Shown: positions 9,129 to 17,992 of the stretch, piece after piece
Layout: the number at the start of each line of letters is the position of its first letter
Position numbering within the stretch: position 1 is the stretch's first letter
Assembly (NCBI RefSeq): GCF_030407815.1
Contig: NZ_JASDCS010000008.1
Span: forward strand, 165,419-229,418
DNA: 64,000 nt
DNA from: Psychrobacter sp. APC 3281
GTDB lineage: Bacteria > Pseudomonadota > Gammaproteobacteria > Pseudomonadales > Moraxellaceae
Direction: 5' to 3'
Notes under the pieces: generated by a model
Told to the model about the DNA's origin: nothing
Seen by the model: only the letters and a program-made list of their open reading frames with translations
The model's database searches: none
Program-made: the position numbers and the translations under genes

Positions 9129-10040
9129 ATGGAAAGCCTAGTCACCCTTGTTCTGGTATTAATGCCAATGTTTATTGGCTTTGCCATTCCTTCTAACCCT
9201 ACTATGACAAAAGTGGCCGACAAAGGTCTATCATACTTGGTATTTATCATCCTAGCGTTGATTGGTATTGAGCTGTCGCAGGTAGAAGGTCTAGGCAATC
9301 AGCTGGGTGAAATTGCGCTGTATGTCACTGTATTATCAATACTGACAATTGGCACGGGATTGTTTGCGCTTATGGTGTTTGACCATCTGCGTCCGTGGCA
9401 TGCCAAGAAACCAAGTGCAAAATCTAAAGAGCATCGGGTGAGCATTCGAGGTAGCTTGGCGCAAGTGGTTTGTGTGGTGATTGGAATGGTGATTGGCTAT
9501 TTCTTGCCTGCTGATTATATGCCGCCTGAAAACTCTATGACCGTCATGCTGATGATTTTGATATTACTGGTCGGTATAGGTTTGAAAGGCTCGGGCATCA
9601 CCTTAAAAGAAGTATTACTGAATAAACGCGGCGTAGAAATGAGTATCATCTTTACGCTAGCGGTATTGGCGGGTGGCCTTATTTTCGCGCTACTATTTAC
9701 TGATGTGTCGTGGACGAAAGGCTTAGCACTATCGTCAGGGTTTGGTTGGTACTCGCTGTCAGCAATTGTAATGACCGATGCTTATGGCGCGGTTTGGGGC
9801 AGTGTCGCGTTGTTTAATGACTTGGTACGTGAGTTCTTTGCATTAATCTTTATTCCGGTATTTATGCGCAAATACCCTTCTGCTGCGGTTGGGCTTGGCG
9901 GCGCGACCAGCTTAGACTTTACCTTGCCTATCATTCAGCATTCAGGTGGTCTAAAAGTCGTGCCACTAGCGATTAGTTTTGGCTTCCTAATTAACATTGT
10001 CTCGCCAGTGCTGATGGTGTTCTTTTCGGCGCTTGGGTAG
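9129..10040 (+). CDS. lysO: Lysine exporter LysO family membrane protein
   Basis: This is a 303-residue hydrophobic protein with about eight membrane segments, of the DUF340/LysO (YbjE) family, whose E. coli member exports L-lysine. The C-terminal half is characteristic: LKGSGITLKEVLLNKRG, then SSGFGWYSLSAIVMTDAYG and GGATSLDFTLPIIQHSGG, containing the polar residues thought to lie in the membrane. It stands alone: divergent from the lipid operon and convergent with the flavin hydroxylase gene, whose stop is five bases away. I see no L-box riboswitch in the 265-base upstream spacer. Substrate specificity is inferred from the family. Confidence 0.8.
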   Translation: MESLVTLVLVLMPMFIGFAIPSNPTMTKVADKGLSYLVFIILALIGIELSQVEGLGNQLGEIALYVTVLSILTIGTGLFALMVFDHLRPWHAKKPSAKSKEHRVSIRGSLAQVVCVVIGMVIGYFLPADYMPPENSMTVMLMILILLVGIGLKGSGITLKEVLLNKRGVEMSIIFTLAVLAGGLIFALLFTDVSWTKGLALSSGFGWYSLSAIVMTDAYGAVWGSVALFNDLVREFFALIFIPVFMRKYPSAAVGLGGATSLDFTLPIIQHSGGLKVVPLAISFGFLINIVSPVLMVFFSALG

Positions 10041-10044
10041 TCGT

Positions 10045-11328
10045 CTAAACCCCACTCGCCTGCTTAGCAAATAAGCGCATCAATGGCTTGATTTTGCTGA
10101 CTCGGTACATACCCTCATTGCGTATCTGCTGCACGGGACGTACTTGGGCAAGCGACCCTGCAAATAGCCAATTAAGGGCAGAAAAGCTGTGCATCATCAG
10201 GCTATTATGCGGACGGCGCGAACGCTCATAATGACGTAGCGTTTGATTGCTGCCCCAAAGCGTACCGCCACTACGGGTAAAGTCATGCGTTAACTGCTCA
10301 CATAATACTTGCACATCCAGCATACCGAGGTTCAATCCTTGACCCGCCAGTGGATGTACACCATGAGCTGCATCACCAATGAGTACCAAGTTATCAGCCA
10401 CGTAGCTTTTCGCTTGCTGTGCCGCTAATGGAAAACTAGCGATAGACTCAATTTGATTAATCGCTCCCAGCTCGTAATTGCTGGCAGCTGCTAACTTATC
10501 AGCGACAAATCGATCTTCTTCCTCTATCAATGCCAATGCTTGATTGCGCGGCAATGTCCATACTATCGACTGCCAATGCTGCGGGCTTGCCTTATCAACA
10601 TCGGTTATATCTGCTAATGGCAATAGTGCCAATGTGCCCGTCGGTAGCATAGTTTGGCGTGCAGTTGCCTGATGCGGTTTCTCAGTCTGAATCGCACAGC
10701 AGATGGCGGTTTGATTATAATCTAACGTATCTACGCCGATACCTGCTTGCTGACGTACAAATGAACCGCGACCATCAGCACCAACTAATAGACACGCATC
10801 AATCGCTTCGCCATTGTCTAGAGTTACACGGTAGCCTTGCTGCGCCCCTAGCCAATCCATATTGACAACTTTATGACCAGCGATAAGGGTCAGATAGTCA
10901 CTGACATCATCTTCATTCAAGCGTTGCCATAGTGCGTGCTCGATAACAGCAGGCTCGACCATACTACCTAATAATGTAGGCTCATGATTTTTATTACTAT
11001 TATCCTCGGCGCTGCTATCTTCACTTTCGCCAAATAACAACTCACCCATACCATTTAGCTGCCATACCTGCATTTGCGAGTAGTCTGCTTTGCGTTTAGA
11101 GGCGGCAATATGTTGCCAAGCGCCAATGTCTTCAAGTAAATTAATACTAGCCATACTGAGTGCATAGACACGTGCATCACGTTTGCTAAGTACATGTTGC
11201 CAAGCTGATTCATCACGCTCAGGACGGGCATCAATCAACGTCACTGGCATTTTGTCTTGTGCCAACTTTAGAGCAAGCGTTGCCCCAACGATACCGCTAC
11301 CGATAATCAGCGTATGGTTGTTTTTCAT
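10045..11328 (-). CDS. FAD-dependent ubiquinone-biosynthesis hydroxylase (UbiI/UbiF/VisC type)
   Basis: This 427-residue class A flavoprotein monooxygenase belongs to the UbiH/UbiF/VisC/COQ6 family, which hydroxylates the ubiquinone ring. TLIIGSGIVGATLAL is the FAD motif, LVGADGRGSFVR the DG motif and GDAAHGVHPLAGQGLNLG the second FAD motif. The GDAAH form and the C-terminal RNEGMYRVSKIKPLMRLF are closer to UbiI/UbiF than to UbiH. The frame extends upstream to 11373, but the ATG at 11328 is chosen because the FAD motif follows within ten residues and a purine-rich GAGAGA precedes it. It lies downstream of a second family member in the same direction, probably in one transcription unit. Which ring carbon it hydroxylates cannot be decided here. 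Confidence 0.88.
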   Translation of the reverse strand: MKNNHTLIIGSGIVGATLALKLAQDKMPVTLIDARPERDESAWQHVLSKRDARVYALSMASINLLEDIGAWQHIAASKRKADYSQMQVWQLNGMGELLFGESEDSSAEDNSNKNHEPTLLGSMVEPAVIEHALWQRLNEDDVSDYLTLIAGHKVVNMDWLGAQQGYRVTLDNGEAIDACLLVGADGRGSFVRQQAGIGVDTLDYNQTAICCAIQTEKPHQATARQTMLPTGTLALLPLADITDVDKASPQHWQSIVWTLPRNQALALIEEEDRFVADKLAAASNYELGAINQIESIASFPLAAQQAKSYVADNLVLIGDAAHGVHPLAGQGLNLGMLDVQVLCEQLTHDFTRSGGTLWGSNQTLRHYERSRRPHNSLMMHSFSALNWLFAGSLAQVRPVQQIRNEGMYRVSKIKPLMRLFAKQASGV

Positions 11329-11495
11329 AAGGTGTCTCTCAATATTGCTCAATATTAGAATGCTTATTATCAATCTTAATTACAGTTAGTTGATTCAGTT
11401 TAAAAGAGAGATAAGGCAACCGAGTGCAGATGTATAGGCAATACTTCAAGCAAGGTTAACGCTGTCACTCTTTTAAAGAGGATTTAACTATAGCG

Positions 11496-12824
11496 CTATG
11501 ATTTTAGACCCATCGCATAAGTGGCGACTAATGGCTTGATATTTGGCAATTTATCAAAGGCCAACAACGCCATATTTCTTGCCAGTTTAATCGCTGGGTT
11601 AGGATGCGTGAAGCCATGTACTACCGCATCACAAAAACGAATCACTCGCTTCTGGTCGGTTTGACGTGCTTTTTCATAACGCTTTAATAACTGTGCATCA
11701 CCGATATCTGCGCCTTTGAGTATTTGTGCACTTAGCATTTGCGCCAATACATGCGCATCTCGCATACAGAGATTAAAGCCTTGACCAGCGACAGGATGTA
11801 AAGTGTGAGCTGCATTGCCCATAATGACGCAGCGCCCTTCTACCTGCTTATCTGCCAATACACGTGACAACGGATAAGCGCCGCGGCGACCAGCAGCGGT
11901 GAACTTGCCAGCGCGTTGACCGAAGGCTTGCTGTAACGTCTGCAAGAAATGGGCGTCGTCTTCTAAGTATCTGGTTTCTTCACCTATTGGGCATACCCAC
12001 ACCACAGAGCGTCTGTAGCCTTGTTGATACTCATCATTACCATCGCCCTCTGGATCAGTCAGTGGGAGCACGGCAAGCGGGCCAGCTGGACTAAAACGCT
12101 CAATCGCTGCATGCTCGTGTGGCGTATCTGTCTCTACTACGCCGACGATGGCCGTTTGCTGATAGTCATACGTAGTTGTACCGATATCTAGCAGTTGGCG
12201 TACTGTAGAGTCGCGTCCATCGCAAGCGACTAATACGCTAGCTTGCAGCTGCTGCTCGTTTTCGGCTTCATCGTTGTAATTAAAGCTAAGCGTCACACTA
12301 TCGGCCTGCTGTTGGACAGTCGTCACATTGGCATTATCTATCAAGGTAATCAATGGCTCTTGCTGTGCGGCTAATAAAAGCTTACGACCCAGCCAAGCGT
12401 TTTCGATGACTTGTCCAAATGACTCGACCTTTTCCTCTGCTTTATTCAGCTGCGCACGCCCAAAGCTGCCTTGCTCACTAATCTGTACGGTATCGATACG
12501 GCAGGCATGGCTTTGCAATTCATCCCACAGGCCAATCTCTTGATATATCTGTACCGTGCGCCGTGATAATGCTGTATTGCGACTGTCTAAATAATGGCTG
12601 CGAGTTCTATCATCCGTTGGACTGATGGTTGGATAGCTGTTTTTTTCTAATAAGGTGCTCGCAATACCGTGATGGGCCAATAGCAATGCAAAGGACAAAC
12701 CGACATGACCACCACCTGCGATAAGCACTTGCTGGTCAGTTATCGCTTCTTTGTTTTTAGAGATGCTGTCGAAACTTTTAGGTATGCTGTCAGTATTGGA
12801 TAAATGTGAATCAGTATCTTGCAT
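11496..12824 (-). CDS. ubiH: 2-octaprenyl-6-methoxyphenol hydroxylase UbiH
   Basis: This is a 442-residue flavin hydroxylase of ubiquinone synthesis. VLIAGGGHVGLSFALLL is the FAD motif, after a polar N-terminal tail of about 30 residues rich in Ser, Asp and Asn. LVACDGRDSTVR follows, and the second FAD motif reads GNAAHTLHPVAGQGFNLCMRD. Asn in GNAA rather than Asp is a mark of UbiH as I know it, which separates it from its neighbour. The ATG at 12824 is chosen over an in-frame start at 12887 because an AGGA lies just upstream in the mRNA. The 167 bases between the two hydroxylase genes show no clear terminator. Confidence 0.85.
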   Translation of the reverse strand: MQDTDSHLSNTDSIPKSFDSISKNKEAITDQQVLIAGGGHVGLSFALLLAHHGIASTLLEKNSYPTISPTDDRTRSHYLDSRNTALSRRTVQIYQEIGLWDELQSHACRIDTVQISEQGSFGRAQLNKAEEKVESFGQVIENAWLGRKLLLAAQQEPLITLIDNANVTTVQQQADSVTLSFNYNDEAENEQQLQASVLVACDGRDSTVRQLLDIGTTTYDYQQTAIVGVVETDTPHEHAAIERFSPAGPLAVLPLTDPEGDGNDEYQQGYRRSVVWVCPIGEETRYLEDDAHFLQTLQQAFGQRAGKFTAAGRRGAYPLSRVLADKQVEGRCVIMGNAAHTLHPVAGQGFNLCMRDAHVLAQMLSAQILKGADIGDAQLLKRYEKARQTDQKRVIRFCDAVVHGFTHPNPAIKLARNMALLAFDKLPNIKPLVATYAMGLKS

Positions 12825-13422
12825 CGTTATTTTCCTATTATAATTTTTGGACAAGCAATTTATTAATGATAGATAGCCGCTCGTCACTGATTTTATTTTA
12901 TAATTTTTATCATGTCGCTGCTGTTATTAGATGGGTTGCAGTAACCTATGGTATCGCCCATAGATTACCACAAATTGTCCATTATGCCGTGGTCTTAACC
13001 GTAGACAAATCGTTTCTTTACTCTCATCATAAACGAGGTTTATATTTATAAAACTCAAAAACCTTAATCTAATTAAAGCGCTATCATACGATGGGTAGCG
13101 ACGAATTATATAGAACTGATAGCAAAATCGAATCAATCTATAGAAAATCGCTGTAGAGTTGCAATCCGCATACAAAAACAGCGTTATCTATCTGATGTAT
13201 GGCTTGAAATTTAAAAATTCTCTACCATAATGAAGGCAAGACTTTTCATTATTTTCATTTATTACCTTCCACAAAAAAAACAATAATATCGCCGTCATTT
13301 TTATCATCTACAATCTTTGTATCACTTAAACACTGTAACGCCACTAACTATTTTATCTCTGCAACCCGCCACGCAATTAAAACCAAATCATAGCGTCGGG
13401 TACACAATAAAAGGATAATCGC
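12825..13422. other. Gene-free spacer between ubiH and ybeZ
   Basis: This 598-base AT-rich region separates two divergent genes and must hold promoters for both. Short open frames are present, but they overlap each other on opposite strands and lack convincing ribosome binding sites. I recognise no RNA gene, riboswitch or repeat. The last 12 bases carry the ybeZ ribosome binding site. Confidence 0.5.
13411..13415 (+). promoter_or_regulatory. Ribosome binding site deciding a TTG start for ybeZ
   Basis: AAGGA lies seven bases before a TTG at 13423. The first ATG in frame is at 13435, about 20 bases away and too far for this site. The TTG is therefore the likely start. A near-identical arrangement precedes the gene at 17993. 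Confidence 0.6.
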
Positions 13423-14526
13423 TTGACTGATTCCATGAGCCGCCGTATAAAGTTTGAATCATTGACCCCAGCACAGCTAAAAACCGTGCTTGGTGAATAC
13501 AACAATCACATGAAATATATCCAAGAACGCCTCGATATTAAAATCATGCAACGCCAAGGCGATTTTTGCCTGAGTGGCGATGTGACCAATGTCGAACGCG
13601 GTGAACGTATTATCTACAAAATGGTAGATGAAGCACAGAACACCAAAGACATCAGTGCTGAAGAGCTGCATCTCATCATCCAATCTAGCCTCTCTCGTGA
13701 TGAAGACATCGAAGAATACGAGCAAGACCACGATGACATGGAATATGATGAAGATTTGGATGAGGCTAGCGAGTTTACGCCCATCAGTTTACGTACACGT
13801 AAAGGCCGCATCGTTCCGCGTGGCGGCAACCAACAACGCTATGTAAAAAACGTCCTGAGCTCTGATGTGTCATTTGGTATTGGGCCAGCTGGTACGGGTA
13901 AAACGTATCTAGCAGTGGCTTGTGCCGTCGATATGCTTGAGCGTAATGAGATTGAGCGTATTTTGCTAGTGCGTCCAGCGGTAGAAGCTGGCGAAAAGTT
14001 GGGCTTCTTGCCAGGTGATTTGACCCAAAAAATCGACCCATACTTACGCCCATTATATGATGCGCTCTATGAGATGATAGGCTTTGAGAAAGTCGGTAAA
14101 ATGATTGAGCGTCAGATTATCGAAGTGGCTCCGCTTGCCTATATGCGTGGTCGTACTCTGAATAACTCGTTTGTCATTCTGGATGAAGCGCAGAACACCA
14201 CGCCTGAACAGATGAAAATGTTTTTGACCCGCTTGGGCTTTGGCTCACGTGCTGTCATCACTGGGGATATTACTCAGGTCGATTTGCCACGGGGTCACAA
14301 ATCAGGCTTGGCACAAGCGATGGATATTCTAAAGGATATCGAAGAAATTCATATTACAAAGTTTGATTCAAAAGACGTGGTACGCCATCAATTGGTACAG
14401 CAAATTGTTGAAGCCTATGACGTATTTGATGAAGAGCAAATGGCTTTAGAAGAAAAACGTAAGTTTGAACGTATTAAAGAACAAGAGCGTAGACAAGCCG
14501 TCGCTAATGCAGCAGCCAATCTGTAA
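13423..14526 (+). CDS. ybeZ: PhoH-family ATPase YbeZ (PhoL)
   Basis: This is a 367-residue P-loop ATPase of the PhoH family, usually paired with the endoribonuclease YbeY and linked to RNA processing. The N-terminal 130 residues resemble a KH-like region followed by a very acidic linker rich in Asp and Glu. Walker A is GIGPAGTGKTYLAV near residue 150 and Walker B is FVILDEAQNT near residue 250. GEKLGFLPGDL and GDITQVDLP are also typical. The TTG start is supported by the ribosome binding site at 13411. A hairpin terminator follows at 14584, so ybeY downstream may have its own promoter as well. The C-terminus is Glu/Arg/Lys-rich and probably helical. Confidence 0.93.
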   Translation: MTDSMSRRIKFESLTPAQLKTVLGEYNNHMKYIQERLDIKIMQRQGDFCLSGDVTNVERGERIIYKMVDEAQNTKDISAEELHLIIQSSLSRDEDIEEYEQDHDDMEYDEDLDEASEFTPISLRTRKGRIVPRGGNQQRYVKNVLSSDVSFGIGPAGTGKTYLAVACAVDMLERNEIERILLVRPAVEAGEKLGFLPGDLTQKIDPYLRPLYDALYEMIGFEKVGKMIERQIIEVAPLAYMRGRTLNNSFVILDEAQNTTPEQMKMFLTRLGFGSRAVITGDITQVDLPRGHKSGLAQAMDILKDIEEIHITKFDSKDVVRHQLVQQIVEAYDVFDEEQMALEEKRKFERIKEQERRQAVANAAANL

Positions 14527-14583
14527 TAATCAAGCTAATCACTGAACTGCAATCATTTGCTATAAGCATTTATCTTGTATAAG

Positions 14584-14616
14584 AAAACCGGATTACTCAA
14601 AGTAGTCCGGTTTTTT
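14584..14616 (+). terminator. Intrinsic terminator after ybeZ
   Basis: AAAACCGGATTACT pairs with AGTAGTCCGGTTTT across a three-base loop, with one G-U pair, and a run of T follows. It lies 58 bases after the ybeZ stop, within the 319-base spacer before ybeY. Apart from this hairpin that spacer is AT-rich with nothing I can name. Confidence 0.85.
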
Positions 14617-14845
14617 CTTACCGACAGTTTATTGAATTTAGCATATTCACTACTAGTCGCCTACCAGCAACTTAGCTATAGTAGCCTCTATACATTTTAT
14701 ATATAGGCCTCTATTTATTAGCCAAAAATTTAGCGATAAGATAAACAGTGATTGAACTACTTTTATGGTAAAAAAACTGGCAAATAAACAACGTAGACGA
14801 TGCAGCATTAGAAACATATTTATTTATAATAAAAGGGACAGCAAC

Positions 14846-15445
14846 ATGAGCCAACCTGACAATACTAATTTCGATGACAAGATTGCTAGCAACCATGCCA
14901 GCTTAGCAGCACTTGATATCAGTGCGACCGACAGTATTGATGATGAAGTATTAGATACTTTTTATAATCGCGAGCATTTACTATCAGTCATGATGGCGAC
15001 TTTGGATTATATAGACGGTCGTATTAACAATAGTCTGACCCTACCCTATTTCGCAGATATCAATCCTGAGCTGTGGCAAGAAAAATCTAAAACACTAGAT
15101 ATATATATCACTGATGACGTCGAAGGCCGTGCTCTAAATCTAGAAGCACGCGGCAAGGACTATGCGACCAATATTTTGTCTTATCCAAGCGAATTACCTG
15201 CAGCCGTCATTGAGCTGATGCCAACATTGCCTCTTGGAGAGCTAATTATCTGTCATGAAGTGATGGTACGCGAAGCGGCTGAACAGGACAAAACCGTGGC
15301 GCAGCACATCAGCCATTTGTTAGTGCATGGCGTGCTACACCTACTAGGTTTTGATCATGAGCTCGGACAAGCTGAACAAGATGAGATGGAGTACTTTGAA
15401 ATTGAGATTTTGGCAGGCCTAAACCTACCAAATCCTTATATCTAA
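14846..15445 (+). CDS. ybeY: Endoribonuclease and rRNA maturation factor YbeY
   Basis: YbeY is a zinc-dependent endoribonuclease for 16S rRNA 3'-end maturation and ribosome quality control. The zinc motif HGVLHLLGFDHELGQ (HGxLHLxGxDH) is intact near residue 155, and YATNILSYPSE earlier is the other family hallmark. The reading frame begins at 14765, but the ATG at 14846 is chosen because AGGGA lies seven bases upstream. The 199-residue product has an acidic N-terminal extension of about 30 residues compared with E. coli. The ybeX (corC) gene that often follows ybeY is not present; an MscS gene converges instead. Confidence 0.93.
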   Translation: MSQPDNTNFDDKIASNHASLAALDISATDSIDDEVLDTFYNREHLLSVMMATLDYIDGRINNSLTLPYFADINPELWQEKSKTLDIYITDDVEGRALNLEARGKDYATNILSYPSELPAAVIELMPTLPLGELIICHEVMVREAAEQDKTVAQHISHLLVHGVLHLLGFDHELGQAEQDEMEYFEIEILAGLNLPNPYI

Positions 15446-15494
15446 ACTAGCACTGCTTTAATAAACAGTCTTCTAACTATTAAGCAGCTATCAA

Positions 15495-16370
15495 TCAATC
15501 TTTAGATAGTGGCAACTTTTGCGCTTGACCCATTTGGTTGATCATATGATCCAAGCCTTTAACATGGACACTGCGCTGCGGGAATGGAATCTCGATTTTC
15601 TCATCATCTAAAGCTTGCTTGAACTGCTCTAGTAGCTCGCATTGCATCGACCACCAGTCGGCATTGGTTGTCCAAACGTTTAGGGTAAGATCTACTGAGT
15701 TGTCGCCTAGATTGGTCACTCGTACGATAGGCTCAGGATCAGTAAAAGCCAATGGGTTGTTTCTTGCCAGACTTAACATCACGTCTTTAGCCGTTTTGAT
15801 ATCAGCATCATAGCCAATACCGACGGTGATATCGACGCGGCGATTGGGTAGCGCTGTATAATTAACCACAGGTGAAGTCGTGATATCGCTATTAGGAATG
15901 ATGATATCGTGATTGTTAATAGTCGTCAGATGCGTATTAACCAAGGTAATCTCAGTCACCGTACCTGTGTAACTACTAATCTGTACATAATCACCGCGCA
16001 CAAACGGGCGAAATGTCACAATCATAATACCAGCGGCAAAATTCGATAGCTGGTCTTTTAGCGATAAACCAACGGCAACAGCGGCACCACCTAAGATTGC
16101 GACGACCGACGTAGTCTGTACACCGACTTTGCTAAGTGCAGCTAAAATCACTACGACCAGTAGCACGCCATACAATAGACGACTTAGAAAGCTAGCAACT
16201 GTCTCGTCCAGATGGCTACGCGTCATCAGGCGATCGGAAAAAGCGACTGCCTTTTTGGCAAGCCAACGTCCAACGATAAATATAAGTATTGCTAAAGCGA
16301 CTTTAATGACCAGCTCTAGGGCATTGCTCGTTAAGGTAGCAACATCGACGGTAAAACCTAAAAATTCCAT
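15495..16370 (-). CDS. mscS: Small-conductance mechanosensitive channel, MscS family
   Basis: This is a 291-residue inner-membrane channel that opens under membrane tension and protects against hypo-osmotic shock. It has three N-terminal membrane segments. The pore helix runs through SVVAILGGAAVAVGLSLKDQ with the alternating Gly/Ala pattern of MscS TM3, followed by LSNFAAGIMIV and the cytoplasmic beta domain (FVRGDYVQI, NTHLTTINNHD). Length and order match E. coli MscS. The ATG at 16370 follows a purine-rich AAAGAG in the mRNA. It converges on ybeY and appears to be monocistronic. Confidence 0.92.
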   Translation of the reverse strand: MEFLGFTVDVATLTSNALELVIKVALAILIFIVGRWLAKKAVAFSDRLMTRSHLDETVASFLSRLLYGVLLVVVILAALSKVGVQTTSVVAILGGAAVAVGLSLKDQLSNFAAGIMIVTFRPFVRGDYVQISSYTGTVTEITLVNTHLTTINNHDIIIPNSDITTSPVVNYTALPNRRVDITVGIGYDADIKTAKDVMLSLARNNPLAFTDPEPIVRVTNLGDNSVDLTLNVWTTNADWWSMQCELLEQFKQALDDEKIEIPFPQRSVHVKGLDHMINQMGQAQKLPLSKD

Positions 16371-16523
16371 ACTGACTCTTTATTTTATAGCTGTGTGTTA
16401 TGAACTTGGGTATCTATAATGATAAAAAATGGTGCGTTGAGCGTTATTCTTAGCAGTCGTGTTTTCAGTGATATTTTTTCCAGCAACTTTAATTTCAGTA
16501 GCTTTCTTCTTAGTGCACTAACC

Positions 16524-17411
16524 TTAGTACGTTACTTCGACGGTATCACTATAGCGGTAAGTACGTATCAAGCGCAGCTCGACGATATCGCTCATGTCTT
16601 CGGTGAATTTACCAAAGGGTGCTGCTTGTCGTACCGACTGCTTGGCCGCTTCATCCAATATCGTAGAGTTCGAGCTTTCAAGCAAACGAATGGCTTTGAT
16701 ATTGCCGTCGTTACTGATAATAACCATTAGCCGTACCTCGCCTGTAATGCCTTGGGCACGCGCTTGCACGGGATAATGCAGGTTGCCCACTCGCTCGACA
16801 TGCTCGCGGAATGTATTGATATAATCTGCTGCCGCACCCCGTGTGGTCGAATTACTATCCATCGTCACGACTTTGGATTTAGTCGCGTAGACCTGCTGAC
16901 GCTGAGATAGCTGAGCTTCTAAGGTTGCAATCTGCTTACGTAGCCGCTCTTCTTGTGCCATCGCATCATCTTGTGCTTGCTCGCTGTCATTATCCGACTC
17001 TACAGTGGCCTGACGCCAACTTAACGTCGTGCGTAGGTAGCTTTCTTGATAGCGCTGCTGACGCACTTTACGTTGTAAGTTAACGATGTCTTGAGTCTCA
17101 CTCATTTGCTCAGCAGACATTGCACTTAACTGATTGTTCTCTTGTCTTAGCTGCTCTTCTATTGTACCGCCGCCCTCTTGTGAGGCGTTGGCAATAAAGT
17201 GTGCATCTTCATTGGGTTGCATATTGTCGGTCAGCGCCTTTGCCACATCTTGCATCATAGCAGCTGGGTCTTTTCCCATAGAGAAGCTAATCCCGAAAAT
17301 AATCAGCACATGAACAGCCACCGCAATAACAATAGCGACAGGCAAACTTATATCGCGCTTAGGCGCTTGCGCGGAAAAATGATAGCTCTGTGAGTCTTTT
17401 ATATAGGCCAC
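16524..17411 (-). CDS. TonB-family energy transducer protein
   Basis: This is a 295-residue protein with one N-terminal membrane segment (LPVAIVIAVAVHVLIIFGI, residues about 23-41) and a C-terminal TonB domain (YPVQARAQGITGEVRLMVII, then IRLLESSNSTILDEAA) over the last 80 residues. The periplasmic linker lacks the Pro/Lys-rich repeats of classical TonB. Instead residues about 85-175 are rich in Gln and Glu and look like a coiled coil. The start codon is GTG at 17411 with only a weak ribosome binding site. No exbB or exbD is adjacent. It may energise an outer-membrane receptor or act as a structural TonB-like protein; the sequence does not decide this. Confidence 0.8.
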   Translation of the reverse strand: MAYIKDSQSYHFSAQAPKRDISLPVAIVIAVAVHVLIIFGISFSMGKDPAAMMQDVAKALTDNMQPNEDAHFIANASQEGGGTIEEQLRQENNQLSAMSAEQMSETQDIVNLQRKVRQQRYQESYLRTTLSWRQATVESDNDSEQAQDDAMAQEERLRKQIATLEAQLSQRQQVYATKSKVVTMDSNSTTRGAAADYINTFREHVERVGNLHYPVQARAQGITGEVRLMVIISNDGNIKAIRLLESSNSTILDEAAKQSVRQAAPFGKFTEDMSDIVELRLIRTYRYSDTVEVTY

Positions 17412-17992
17412 AATGAATCTCAGCTTGTGAGCACATCAGTACAAAGCACTATTTAATAAGTGTTGTAACGATAGGCATGATTTATACTGGCGCTATCATA
17501 ACATGACATAGAATTATGTCGCCAGTATAAGCACTGAGACGGCATTTTGACATCTGCCATGCAGTATTGGTAACCTTATCCGCTAATTGAAAAACGTGCA
17601 TTTGATAATTTATAAGACAGACAAAACACTGTCTATACCAAATGAATTGCTATAAAACGCATGTGTTCATTTTGAAGCCACTGTATTTGTTATATACTGC
17701 TTTAGCACAATAGAGTTAGTAGCATGATACTTTGCAACAATCAGAACTGTGCATCGTCTTGATTAGGCACAGTAGATGATCAAGCAGCACAATAAGTGCA
17801 GATTTACTATGCACTAGTATCAAAGGTCAGTTTTTCGCTTTTGCTACCTATCAGTATAAAAATTACTAATGGTCGTAGATATTCAGAAATTATAGATGAT
17901 TAGCTTTCGTTTAAATTAATGATAGCCTGCAAAGTTTGTTTAGCCATTTTTACGTCACCGATTGAATGACGCGCCCTATAAGGATAATAAGT
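17412..17992. other. Gene-free divergent spacer with nested inverted repeats
   Basis: This 581-base spacer lies between the TonB-like gene and the unknown gene at 17993. It holds a notable inverted repeat, TTATACTGGCG at 17482-17492 against CGCCAGTATAA at 17520-17530. A second short stem, GACATA at 17505-17510 with TATGTC at 17515-17520, lies inside it. The rest is AT-rich, with no gene I can support. Confidence 0.5.

Noticed and set aside
12806..13175. Overlapping small frames on both strands between ubiH and ybeZ
   Set aside because: They overlap each other, lack ribosome binding sites and have compositions typical of AT-rich spacer.
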